A stretch of 64,000 bases of DNA. It comes from an uncultured Bacteroidia bacterium (GTDB taxonomy: Bacteria > Bacteroidota > Bacteroidia > Bacteroidales > F082). Below the pieces are notes generated by a model. That model was not told where the DNA came from and made no database searches. It worked only from the letters and a program-made list of their open reading frames with translations. The position numbers and the translations under genes were made by a program. The stretch lies in contig CACXUM010000006.1 in the NCBI GenBank assembly GCA_902770835.1, forward strand, positions 9,198 to 73,197, in the 5' to 3' direction. This document shows, piece after piece, positions 16,457 to 23,183 of the stretch. Position 1 is the stretch's first letter. Every line of letters begins with the position of its first letter.

Positions 16457-16489
16457 AATAGTAATAGCTATTACGGTAATGGCTATTAC
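16457..16489. repeat. Palindromic 33-bp repeat, upstream copy
   Basis: Differs from 14931-14963 at two positions only. It directly abuts the 3' end of pyrD (stop at 16491). Confidence 0.8.
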
Positions 16490-16490
16490 T

Positions 16491-17405
16491 TTAGCACTCC
16501 AAAGCTCCAATCAAATCAGTAACTTTTTGGAAGCCATTCCTTTCACAATAGCCAGTTATGCCTTGGGCTACTTTTTCGGAAACCGCTGGATCAATAAAAT
16601 TGGCCGTCCCGATTTCGATGGCGGAGGCTCCAGCGAGCATAAACTCTACGGCATCGGTGGCGTTGGAAATGCCGCCCAAGCCGACTACGGGGATCTTCAC
16701 CGCCTTGGCCACCTGCCATACCATGCGCAAGGCCACGGGCTTCACGCAAGCCCCTGACAATCCGCCTGTTATAACAGACAATTTTGGCTTGCGTTTCTCC
16801 GCATCGATGGCCATGCCCATCAAAGTGTTGATGAGCGAAACCGAGTCTGCACCAGCGGCCTCAGCTGCCAAGGCGATTTCGGCGATGTTGGTCACATTCG
16901 GCGACAACTTGACCATCAAGTGTTTATGATACACTTTCCTAACTTCCGAAACAACCTGAGAAATACCCGCGCAAGTCACGCCGAAAGCCATGCCGCCTTG
17001 TTTCACATTGGGGCATGACACATTCAACTCGATGGCGGGAATCTTGTCCAAAGCATCCACCATCTCCGCGCCTTTCACATAATCCTCCAAAGTGGAGCCG
17101 GAAAGATTGAGCAAAACGTTGGTATCGAAGTCCTTGATGCGAGGATAAATCGTGTCGATAAAGTATTGGACACCTTTGTTTTGCAGTCCGATGCAGTTCA
17201 GCATCCCCGAAGCAATTTCAGCCATGCGCGGATAGGGATTGCCCTCACGCGGATGCAGGGTCGTTCCTTTCACGATGATGCCACCAAGTTGCGACAAATC
17301 CACAAAATCAGTGTATTCCTCGCCGTAGCCAAACGTACCCGAAGCCGTCATCACAGGGTTGCGCAGCACCAAGCCGCGACCCAAATCTATTGTCGTATTT
17401 ACCAT
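16491..17405 (-). CDS. pyrD: Dihydroorotate dehydrogenase B, catalytic subunit
   Basis: 304 aa, class 1B DHOD (PyrDB). It oxidises dihydroorotate to orotate using FMN and passes electrons to PyrK and NAD in cytosolic pyrimidine synthesis. Features: [49 protein letters not shown], the active-site loop [18 protein letters not shown] with the catalytic Cys, [16 protein letters not shown], and the phosphate-binding [20 protein letters not shown] plus [11 protein letters not shown]. It overlaps pyrK by 7 bp; the class 1B assignment follows from Cys rather than Ser in the active site and from the adjacent pyrK. Confidence 0.95.
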   Translation of the reverse strand: MVNTTIDLGRGLVLRNPVMTASGTFGYGEEYTDFVDLSQLGGIIVKGTTLHPREGNPYPRMAEIASGMLNCIGLQNKGVQYFIDTIYPRIKDFDTNVLLNLSGSTLEDYVKGAEMVDALDKIPAIELNVSCPNVKQGGMAFGVTCAGISQVVSEVRKVYHKHLMVKLSPNVTNIAEIALAAEAAGADSVSLINTLMGMAIDAEKRKPKLSVITGGLSGACVKPVALRMVWQVAKAVKIPVVGLGGISNATDAVEFMLAGASAIEIGTANFIDPAVSEKVAQGITGYCERNGFQKVTDLIGALEC

Positions 17406-18163
17406 TTCAACCTCCTTGTGTTAAAAACCGGTCCTTCTTTGCAGACGCAAACATTTCCATCCACCGTGTCCTCCACGCAGCAGAGGCAAGCACCTAATCC
17501 GCAAGCCATCAAATTTTCGAGCGAAACCTCGCACCAAATGCCTTTTTCGTCGGCCAATTTCGCCACAGCTTTCATCATAGGCTTCGGGCCACAAACATAG
17601 ATTTTGTCAAAGTTCTGCTTTTGCCAAATGGAGTGCATTGTTACAAATCCTTTTTCGCCCAATGAGCCGTCTTCGGTGGTCACGAACGTTTCTCCAAGTT
17701 GCTGGTAATCAGACAAACGGAGCAAGTCGGTTTCCGTTTTTCCGCCCAAGAGCAAAGTCGATTTTGTACCCTTCGCGTTCAGCACTTTGGCGAAATAAAA
17801 CAGCGGCGCAATGCCGATGCCGCCCCCGACAAGCAACACCTTCTCCCCTTTTTCGGGAATCGTGAAACCATTGCCCAACGGCAGCACCATGTTAATATAA
17901 GTACCTGTTTCGGCTTGGGCCAAATGTCGTGTCCCTTCGCCCACCTGCTGCACCAAAAGCGATATTTCATTTTGCTGGAAATCAACATCGTGGATGGAAA
18001 TCGGGCGACGAAGATAGGTGCTTGGTGAGTCGTCCACGCGCACCTGGACGAACTGTCCGGGCTGAATAGCTGGCAGAGGTTGTTCGGAACGCAACCGCAA
18101 CAACACGGAGCGGCCAAAGTCTTGTTTTTCAACTAATTTGAAGTCTGCAATCTGTTTTGTCAT
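17399..18163 (-). CDS. pyrK: Dihydroorotate dehydrogenase B, electron transfer subunit
   Basis: 254 aa. FAD/NAD-binding ferredoxin-reductase-like fold: [27 protein letters not shown] (FAD), [19 protein letters not shown] (NAD), and [12 protein letters not shown]. The C-terminal [2Fe-2S] site is C-x4-C-x2-C-x11-C-like ([19 protein letters not shown], then VCVC). PyrK carries electrons from PyrD FMN through Fe-S and FAD to NAD. It is the first gene of a pyrK-pyrD operon on the minus strand; the terminator of the upstream DUF5606 gene separates it from that gene. Confidence 0.93.
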   Translation of the reverse strand: MTKQIADFKLVEKQDFGRSVLLRLRSEQPLPAIQPGQFVQVRVDDSPSTYLRRPISIHDVDFQQNEISLLVQQVGEGTRHLAQAETGTYINMVLPLGNGFTIPEKGEKVLLVGGGIGIAPLFYFAKVLNAKGTKSTLLLGGKTETDLLRLSDYQQLGETFVTTEDGSLGEKGFVTMHSIWQKQNFDKIYVCGPKPMMKAVAKLADEKGIWCEVSLENLMACGLGACLCCVEDTVDGNVCVCKEGPVFNTRRLKW

Positions 18164-18193
18164 GTGATTGAACCTTTACGCGCCACAAATATA

Positions 18194-18217
18194 CAAAAAA
18201 AGCTGCCGAAGCAGCTT
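18194..18217 (-). terminator. Rho-independent terminator of the DUF5606 gene
   Basis: On the minus strand, AAGCTGC-TTCG-GCAGCTT (7-bp stem, TTCG tetraloop; plus-strand 18200-18217) is followed by seven T residues. It lies 22 bp after the stop of the gene at 18240-18692. Confidence 0.92.
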
Positions 18218-18239
18218 CTTCAAGAATAAACTAATAAAA

Positions 18240-18692
18240 TCACTTTTCGTTTTCTGGGGTTTCAGGCTTTGCAGCTTCTTCCTCTGGCTTAGCTTCGGTT
18301 TCCTCGGTGAAGTCGAGCAAGCCCTTGTCATTCAGCATCTGATACCATTGAAACACTTTCTTCATGTCGGAAGGATAAACAGCATCCTCGTCGTAGTCGG
18401 GCATGACAAAGGCGAACTTCTCGCGCAACTCGTCATTTGAGGCCTTCTTGAAATCGAAATCGACCTTGTCGCCCATCTTGTCATGAATCATTTTGAAGAC
18501 TTCCTTCAGCGGACGGTCCTCGTCGGTGGAGAAGATAGAAATCTCCTCAAGGGAACTCATTCGGTCGCGGGCGAAAGCGGGAACACATTTGCCCTCGGCA
18601 ACCGATTCAACAATAATCCTTCCAATAGCCTGAGACTTAATCACATACAGTCCAGGTTTACCAGATATTGATACAATTTTAGTCAAATCCAT
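18240..18692 (-). CDS. DUF5606 family protein
   Basis: 150 aa. Matches the Bacteroidota-specific DUF5606 pattern: an N-terminal ISGKPGLYVIKSQAIGRIIVES domain, SSLEEISIFSTDEDRPLKEVF, MPDYDEDAVYPSDMKKVFQWYQML, and an acidic Glu/Pro-rich tail (EETEAKPEEEAAKPETPE). Function unknown; conserved as a single-copy cytosolic protein. A minus-strand TATTTTTG box lies at 18718-18725, about 26 bp upstream of the start, and a strong terminator follows, so it is monocistronic. Confidence 0.88.
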   Translation of the reverse strand: MDLTKIVSISGKPGLYVIKSQAIGRIIVESVAEGKCVPAFARDRMSSLEEISIFSTDEDRPLKEVFKMIHDKMGDKVDFDFKKASNDELREKFAFVMPDYDEDAVYPSDMKKVFQWYQMLNDKGLLDFTEETEAKPEEEAAKPETPENEK

Positions 18693-18758
18693 AGTTCATT
18701 CATTTTCAAAAACGGCTGCAAAAATAGTTTTTTTTTCGTTTGCTTGTACAAAAAATTA

Positions 18759-18920
18759 TTATTCTCCGCTCACATCGTTCAAGTCAAAGTAAAGCAGGCG
18801 GGTATCATCGTCCTTATCATCTTCGTTGAGTGGGACAAAACCGTTTTTCAGATAAAATGGTACAGTGTAAGCATCAACTGTGAGGAAACAACAACCAGCA
18901 AAATCAATTTTCTTATGATT
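18759..18920 (-). pseudogene. GNAT acetyltransferase, C-terminal remnant
   Basis: A 53-codon open stretch ends FCCFLTVDAY-type sequence: IDFAGCCFLTVDAYTVPFYL, KNGFVPL and a final LLYFDLNDVSGE. The TVDAY...PFYxKNGF pattern is the acetyl-CoA-proximal end of GNAT N-acetyltransferases, including tRNA-acetylating toxins. The N-terminal about 120 residues are missing; an in-frame TGA precedes the stretch, and it overlaps the end of the small gene at 18913-19065. Interpreted as a toxin gene that lost its 5' part. Confidence 0.75.
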
Positions 18921-19065
18921 TCATTATACTCATAATCAAATGGTAAGCTTCAAGTCGCTTTGCCCTTTCCTCTGCTGTCTCCGTCCGCTTCTCTTTCATC
19001 CGTGCTTCAAAACGGCGAGCGTCTTCACCGAAAAGGATGGGCGTTTCCTTGATAGGTTTTGCCAT
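18913..19065 (-). CDS. Small 50-aa protein, partner of the GNAT remnant
   Basis: 50 aa: MAKPIKETPILFGEDARRFE, ARMKEKRTETAEERAKRLEA, YHLIMSIMKS. It has a good Shine-Dalgarno (AGGAGA, 7 bases before the ATG). The highly charged helical sequence with GEDARRFE and an IMSI end is the style of small antitoxin-like proteins found immediately upstream of GNAT genes in Bacteroidales. The GNAT gene behind it is truncated, so it may now be an orphan. Function otherwise unknown. Confidence 0.7.
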   Translation of the reverse strand: MAKPIKETPILFGEDARRFEARMKEKRTETAEERAKRLEAYHLIMSIMKS

Positions 19066-19138
19066 GGTTTTATCTCCTAAATTTTTAATCTATTCATTCA
19101 AATTTTGTGCAAAAATAAACATTTTTCCCGAAAACACT

Positions 19139-19168
19139 TTGCATATTCGTTTTTTTCCCCTATTTTTG
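19139..19168 (+). promoter_or_regulatory. Promoter of 54-bp repeat copy 1
   Basis: TTG (19139-19141), a 19-nt spacer and TATTTTTG (19161-19168) give a canonical Bacteroidetes sigma-ABfr promoter. The repeat begins 6 bases after the box, about at the expected +1. No plus-strand reading frame follows. Confidence 0.75.
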
Positions 19169-19173
19169 CAGTT

Positions 19174-19227
19174 GCCAAGCCAAGAGATTGGCCTGACCAG
19201 AGAAAGCGCATTCTTCGCTTTGTTCCT
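19174..19227 (+). ncRNA. 54-bp repeat, copy 1: candidate structured small RNA
   Basis: The 54 bp are identical to 20190-20243. Two hairpins are predictable by eye: GCCAA-GAGA-TTGGC and AAAGCG-CATTCTT-CGCTTT. It starts at the expected +1 of a canonical promoter, and its 3' end would run antisense into the end of the Abi_2 gene. No coding frame. Candidate RNA partner of the HEPN protein; alternatively a REP-type element. Confidence 0.5.
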
Positions 19228-19237
19228 TGCTATAGTT

Positions 19238-19936
19238 TTAAGGCATACGCATCCCATCAATTTCCTTGCACACCTGCTTCACATGATCAAGGCCATAAAG
19301 TAATGATTGGCTGTCGATTCCCAACCACATGAACAGCGTTTGCAGCTTTTGGTATTTGTTTAAGACATAAGTTGAATCTGGATGTGTGACACCTGTTGTA
19401 AAACAGATAGGCTCGTGATGGGCGATGCGGTTACGAAGCATATTTATCTTGTCAAGTTCGTTGAAAACGAAGGTGTTGTTGTACTGCATCGAAGGAGTTG
19501 TTTTCGGTTTGTTCGGGAATATGGTGAGTAAGGTTCTTCCTGAGGCCTGAAACTGTGGCGCAGAGAACATGTATTTCCATATCCCAAACTCCATGTTTGC
19601 AAGCAGTTGCGAATGGGTGTAGCTTCCTTCTGCAACCAATTTGTCATACACTTTTTGGACAATGCGTTGGGTCTCTCTCATTTTTGGACTGTCAAAAATG
19701 CCGCCGGGCAGAATAGCGTCGCGCAGCCAGTCATTGCCAAGCTTGGCTTTCATGTGCCTGTCGATGGCGTTTCTGAGTGCCACCTCAAAACAATTGATAA
19801 CGGCAAACATTTCCAAGGCAAGATGCAGGTTTCTTCTATATAGCGTCATAGCCTTGCGAGTATCATTGTTCGTTGCCAATAAATAGCGGTGGGTACGGTC
19901 TGCGGAAAATATGGTCTCAAATTCGGAATATTTCAT
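19238..19936 (-). CDS. Abi_2/AbiF-like HEPN-domain protein
   Basis: 232 aa from the ATG at 19936 (MKYSEFETIFSADRTHRYL). The frame is open to 20002, but that extension overlaps a plus-strand promoter and is lysine-rich, so it is not preferred. Abi_2 family (abortive infection, AbiD/AbiF-like): N-terminal helical part YRRNLHLALEMFAVINCFEV and ALRNAIDRHM, and the HEPN ribonuclease motif R-x4-H in LRNRIAHHEPICF (Arg about 168, His about 173). Such proteins are RNases that halt growth on phage infection; AbiF-like members have been reported to pair with small noncoding RNA antitoxins. The gene is flanked by two identical 54-bp, promoter-bearing structured repeats and by a divergent promoter-hairpin unit. 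Confidence 0.8.
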   Translation of the reverse strand: MKYSEFETIFSADRTHRYLLATNNDTRKAMTLYRRNLHLALEMFAVINCFEVALRNAIDRHMKAKLGNDWLRDAILPGGIFDSPKMRETQRIVQKVYDKLVAEGSYTHSQLLANMEFGIWKYMFSAPQFQASGRTLLTIFPNKPKTTPSMQYNNTFVFNELDKINMLRNRIAHHEPICFTTGVTHPDSTYVLNKYQKLQTLFMWLGIDSQSLLYGLDHVKQVCKEIDGMRMP

Positions 19937-19962
19937 TTTTTCGACTTTTTTCGCGAAAACGC

Positions 19963-20047
19963 TTGTAGGTTTGTAAAAAATTTGTATTTTTGCAGTGTTC
20001 ATTCCCGGTAGCCCCTGAAGCGATTCAAGCTATCGGGTTTTGTTTTT
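19963..20047 (+). ncRNA. Candidate short RNA: promoter plus intrinsic terminator hairpin
   Basis: TTG (19963-19965), 19 nt, TATTTTTG (19985-19992) form a canonical promoter. Eleven bases later CCCGGTAGC (20004-20012) pairs with GCTATCGGG (20029-20037; one G-T pair) and is followed by TTTTGTTTTT. A transcript of about 50 nt ending in this hairpin is predicted, running divergently from the Abi_2 gene. It could be an antitoxin RNA, an attenuator for downstream sequence, or a mobile-element relic. Confidence 0.5.
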
Positions 20048-20156
20048 ATCTCATAATCAGATATTTATCACCCATTTCCTCTGTCAATCTTTTGCAAAGA
20101 TAAAGGTTTCGTTGGAAAAACTCCTCACTTTTTTCTCATTTTTTTCACCTCTTCCC

Positions 20157-20185
20157 TTGCATAATCCAAATTTTCCCTATCTTTG
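20157..20185 (+). promoter_or_regulatory. Promoter of 54-bp repeat copy 2 and the RiPP operon leader
   Basis: TTG (20157-20159), an 18-nt spacer and TATCTTTG (20178-20185). The first bases (TTGCATA) match the promoter of copy 1. It is the only clear plus-strand promoter ahead of the RiPP precursor at 20490. Confidence 0.7.
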
Positions 20186-20189
20186 CCTC

Positions 20190-20243
20190 GCCAAGCCAAG
20201 AGATTGGCCTGACCAGAGAAAGCGCATTCTTCGCTTTGTTCCT
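20190..20243 (+). ncRNA. 54-bp repeat, copy 2: candidate structured small RNA or leader element
   Basis: Identical to 19174-19227, with the same two hairpins and the same position relative to a promoter. It lies upstream of the Abi_2 gene start and at the head of the leader that runs into the RiPP precursor gene. Confidence 0.5.
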
Positions 20244-20489
20244 CGGTTGTGAATCTGGACAATTCGCGTAAGCTTTGAGGAATAATGAGTTGGGGCGGCT
20301 TTCACTGTTTAATGTTTGTGTATCCTGTACCTAACATAAACAGTGGAGCTTTACCGTATCCATTATTTTGATAGCTTATGGGAGTCCAGACCCAACAACC
20401 AGAAATAAGGATAAGTTTGGGAGGCTCCGCTCTGTTTACCATTCAATAACGCCGCCCTTTGAGCCAAGGAGACAAAAAAATAAACAAAT
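20244..20489 (+). promoter_or_regulatory. Structured leader of the RiPP operon
   Basis: No coding frame is convincing in these 246 bases. A domain of 108 nt is closed by GTTGGG (20289-20294) with CCCAAC (20391-20396). Inside it, CACTGTTT (20303-20310) pairs with AAACAGTG (20338-20345), extended by AATGTT/AACAT. GGAG/CTCC pairings follow near 20425-20440. It resembles a cis-regulatory RNA or an independent structured RNA of unknown class; no known riboswitch core was recognised. AAGGAGA at 20467-20473 is the precursor ribosome-binding site. Confidence 0.45.
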
Positions 20490-20753
20490 ATGGAAAACGG
20501 AGAAAACAAAGTTCTTCAAGGAAGAAGAGAATTCTTCAAACAAGCTTCTAAAAGGACTCTACCAATCATTGGAGCCATTGCATTGATGAGAAGTCCTGTG
20601 TTCGCACAAACATTCAACTCAAATCCTACGGGATGTGAGAGTGGATGCGAGGGTTGTTCTGGCGGTTGCCAAGGTTGCACGGGTTGTACCGGCTGTTCAA
20701 CTAATGATTCAAATCGATGTGGAGACAACATCAAATCTTGCACCAATAAGTAA
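20490..20753 (+). CDS. Cys-rich RiPP precursor peptide with twin-arginine signal
   Basis: 87 aa. N-terminal Tat signal: GRREFFKQA (RR at 12-13 with F and K in the usual places), a hydrophobic stretch LPIIGAIALM, and a likely cleavage after SPVFA at 39. The mature part (about 48 aa) has nine Cys: GCESGCEGCSGGCQGCTGCTGC, spaced 3,2,3,2,2,2, then two more (RC at 77, SC at 84). This Gly-Cys repeat is the modification target expected of the CXXX-repeat peptide families. It is the first gene of an operon with a radical SAM maturase, a second SPASM-like maturase, a small modification protein and tatA/tatC. Inference: the cytosolic enzymes modify the folded or cross-linked Cys-rich core, which is then exported by Tat. 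The base composition is AT-rich relative to flanking genes. Confidence 0.8.
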   Translation: MENGENKVLQGRREFFKQASKRTLPIIGAIALMRSPVFAQTFNSNPTGCESGCEGCSGGCQGCTGCTGCSTNDSNRCGDNIKSCTNK

Positions 20754-20770
20754 ACTTGCTAAAATTCAAC

Positions 20771-20808
20771 AAATGGGTGTATCAAAAACTACATTTGAGC
20801 ACCCATTT
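20771..20808 (+). promoter_or_regulatory. Stem-loop between precursor and maturase genes
   Basis: AAATGGGTG (20771-20779) pairs perfectly with CACCCATTT (20800-20808), loop 20 nt. No T-run follows, so it is more likely a partial attenuator or 3'-end stabiliser that lets precursor mRNA exceed maturase mRNA, as in many RiPP operons. Confidence 0.6.
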
Positions 20809-20836
20809 CGCTGTTATCTTACCAACAACAAAGCAA

Positions 20837-22054
20837 ATGGAGCAAATCAAACAGCATACAGAATCATGGAAAGGATCTTTAGCAAAACAAATTACATTTA
20901 TTGTCACTAAAGATTGTCAACTTGCTTGCAAGTATTGCTATCTTGTGGGTAAGAACTCAAATGAAAAAATGTCATGGGAAATTGCAAAAAGAGCTATTGA
21001 TTATTTCATTTCTCATGAAGATGAATTTCCAGAGGAAAGTGTAATTTGGGATTTTATTGGGGGCGAGCCTTTTTTAGAAATTGAACTTATTGATCGCATC
21101 TGTGATTATATAAAACTTCAACTCTTTGAACATAATCATCGATGGTTTAACAGTTATCGGTTTTTATTTACAACAAATGGCATTAATTACAACACTCCTC
21201 AAGTACAATCCTTAATACGAAAAAACCACAAACACATTTTCGTAACTATTACAATTGATGGCGACAGAATTAAACACAATTTGAATAGAGTTTATAAAAA
21301 CAATGTAAAACGGGGAAGTTATGACGATGTATTACGTAACATTCCTCTTTGGCTACAACAATTTCCTGATGCAAGTACTAAAGTTACTATTAGCAGCCTA
21401 GACATTCCATTTATCAAAGACAGCATTTTACATCTATATTCTCTTGGAATTCATGAAGTATTTATCAATTGCGTCTATGAGAATGTATGGAAAGAAGGCG
21501 ATGATGTTTTATTTGAGAATCAATTGATACAATTGGCCGATGCAATTATAGATGGAGGGTATTATCAAGACTACGCTTGTTCCTTTTTTACAGAGAAAGT
21601 TGGCAGACCGATGGATTCCATTTATGAAAACACTAATTGGTGCGGCGCGGGCAAGATGCTCAGCGTGGATGCTGCTGGTAACTTTTATCCGTGTACCCGC
21701 TTTGCGCAGTATTCGCTTCGTGATAAAGAGGCATGGATCATAGGCAACATCCATGATGGCATCGACAAGAACAAACTCCGCCCCTTCCTCACCCTCGACC
21801 GCATAACGCAAAGTCCGCAGAAGTGTATCGAATGTGAAGTGGCCAGCGGTTGCGCTTGGTGCCAAGGCGAGAACTACGACGCGGCACAAACGCACACCGT
21901 GTTTGAACGTGCCACGGCCATCTGCCTCATGCACAAGGCAAGAGTGAGAGCCAACAACTACTACTGGAACAAGCTCTACCGCAAGCTCGAATTAGAGGAC
22001 CTGCGCGAACAATACGAAGCCAACAAACGCGAAGTGAAACCCGAAATCTGTTAA
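20837..22054 (+). CDS. Radical SAM/SPASM peptide maturase (CXXX-repeat target family)
   Basis: 405 aa from the ATG at 20837; the frame is open upstream only through a TTG and the hairpin. The radical SAM cluster motif C-x3-C-x2-C is KDCQLACKYCYLVGK (Cys 27, 31, 34). Further core motifs are FIGGEPFLE and FLFTTNGINY, and FVTITIDGDR. The C-terminal SPASM-type region has NWCGAGKMLSVDAAGNFYPC, KCIECEVASGCAWCQGENY and a final CLMHKAR, enough Cys for auxiliary [4Fe-4S] clusters. It is expected to install a radical-derived crosslink or epimerisation on the Cys-rich precursor. The first two thirds are AT-rich and the SPASM part GC-rich, with a sharp change near 21640. It is 3 bp from the next gene. 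Confidence 0.88.
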   Translation: MEQIKQHTESWKGSLAKQITFIVTKDCQLACKYCYLVGKNSNEKMSWEIAKRAIDYFISHEDEFPEESVIWDFIGGEPFLEIELIDRICDYIKLQLFEHNHRWFNSYRFLFTTNGINYNTPQVQSLIRKNHKHIFVTITIDGDRIKHNLNRVYKNNVKRGSYDDVLRNIPLWLQQFPDASTKVTISSLDIPFIKDSILHLYSLGIHEVFINCVYENVWKEGDDVLFENQLIQLADAIIDGGYYQDYACSFFTEKVGRPMDSIYENTNWCGAGKMLSVDAAGNFYPCTRFAQYSLRDKEAWIIGNIHDGIDKNKLRPFLTLDRITQSPQKCIECEVASGCAWCQGENYDAAQTHTVFERATAICLMHKARVRANNYYWNKLYRKLELEDLREQYEANKREVKPEIC

Positions 22055-22057
22055 GCC

Positions 22058-23095
22058 ATGCTGCAATACCTTGTTATATTATTGGACGACACCAGCGTGG
22101 CCTACTGCCATGCCGACAATCCGCTGAAAGAAAGGCGTTTAATGCCTATTGAAACCCTCAAAAAAGGCATCCTTTTCGGGATGAAGCAGAACCTGATGAT
22201 TCAGTATGTCTTCCCCGATTATGCACTGCCGAAAGAATACTCTGAAGTCATTGAGAGTATCGACAATGTGAAGATTTATCCTGTTGGCTGCAAGCCTGTT
22301 ACGGGCATTGAGGACGAGAGCGAGTCAAACGTCATTGTCGCCAACCATGTCGACTTTTTCGTCCCGAAAAAGGACGTGGCTGCCATCTCCGAGACGGAGA
22401 TGACGACAATGAAGCAGGCGACAGTGGTTCGCCTACCCTTCAGCGAAATGATGAAGCAAAAGGACGCGATTGCGAAACTATTCGCTTCTGGCGCAAGAAT
22501 CAACCTTTGCATCACCGATGTGGAGCAATTCAAGGACGAGCAGATTGAAGCCTACAAGCAAGTCTTGAAAGAGTGGAATGCCGCTTTGCTCGACCTCTAC
22601 AAGCAAGGCCAATCCCCGCAATTCAACCTCTTGACGGACAGGATGATGCTTGACAAGATGCACAACTGCGAGGCGGGCGTGAGCAACATCACCCTTGCGC
22701 CAAACGGGAAATTCTACCTCTGCCCTGCTTTCTATTACGATGAGCAAACAAAGGTTGACAACCAACTGAACCACCTCCAACCGACTTCGGACAATGCCGT
22801 TGGCGACTTGGAAAACGGCTTGGACATTCCCAATCTGCAACTCCTGAAACTCGACCACGCACCCTTGTGCCGCAATTGCGATGCCTACCAATGCCGCCGC
22901 TGTATTTGGCTCAACCGCAAGCTGACTTGGGACAACAACACACCCTCGCACCAGCAATGCATGATGGCACACATCGAGCGCAACGCTTCACGAGACTTGC
23001 TGAACAACATCCGCAAGGTCGGTGAGTTCATGCCGCAAACCGAAATCAAGGAAATCAACTACTTGGACCCGTTTGAGGTCAGGAAGGAATTTTAG
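22058..23095 (+). CDS. Second CXXX-repeat peptide maturase, SPASM-like, without radical SAM CxxxCxxC
   Basis: 345 aa. The N-terminal half (LQYLVILLDDTSVAYCHADN, ETLKKGILFGMKQNLMIQYV) resembles a TIM-barrel radical SAM fold, but no C-x3-C-x2-C is present. The C-terminal half has SPASM-type ligands: NCEAGVSNITLAPNGKFYLC, then LCRNCDAYQCRRCIWLNRK and QQC. This matches what I know of the CXXX repeat peptide maturase family, which accompanies the canonical radical SAM enzyme. It may act as a partner, scaffold or Fe-S electron relay rather than a radical enzyme itself. Its family name is from memory; the missing motif is seen directly. GC-rich and codon-typical of the chromosome. Confidence 0.75.
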   Translation: MLQYLVILLDDTSVAYCHADNPLKERRLMPIETLKKGILFGMKQNLMIQYVFPDYALPKEYSEVIESIDNVKIYPVGCKPVTGIEDESESNVIVANHVDFFVPKKDVAAISETEMTTMKQATVVRLPFSEMMKQKDAIAKLFASGARINLCITDVEQFKDEQIEAYKQVLKEWNAALLDLYKQGQSPQFNLLTDRMMLDKMHNCEAGVSNITLAPNGKFYLCPAFYYDEQTKVDNQLNHLQPTSDNAVGDLENGLDIPNLQLLKLDHAPLCRNCDAYQCRRCIWLNRKLTWDNNTPSHQQCMMAHIERNASRDLLNNIRKVGEFMPQTEIKEINYLDPFEVRKEF

Positions 23096-23102
23096 GACAC
23101 GA

Positions 23103-23155
23103 AAGCCACGCCCTGAAGGGGCGATACTTCATTAACCACGGGTCGCGACCCGTGG
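23103..23155. repeat. REP-like palindromic element inside the RiPP operon
   Basis: GCCACGCCCTGAAGGGGCG is followed by the perfect 20-bp palindrome CCACGGGTCGCGACCCGTGG (23136-23155). It lies in the 88-bp gap between the second maturase and the small modification protein, and resembles interspersed GGGGCG...CGACCCG elements of Bacteroidales. It could form a strong mRNA hairpin. Confidence 0.7.
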
Positions 23156-23183
23156 CAGCACACAAACAAACACACATACAACT

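Noticed and set aside
19937..20002. Upstream start (20002) for the Abi_2 gene
   Set aside because: The extension runs across a canonical promoter on the other strand and has no family similarity; the ATG at 19936 begins the conserved part.
18240..20489. tRNA, tmRNA or SRP RNA in the non-coding stretches
   Set aside because: No cloverleaf, no tag-peptide or SRP-type conserved core could be found; only unnamed hairpins were seen.
20244..20489. Known riboswitch or 6S RNA in the RiPP leader
   Set aside because: The 108-nt domain has a closing stem, but the length, bulge arrangement and lack of conserved core bases do not match any class I can recognise.
20756..20836. TTG start for the radical SAM protein
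   Set aside because: It would encode the intergenic hairpin region; the ATG at 20837 fits the family start.
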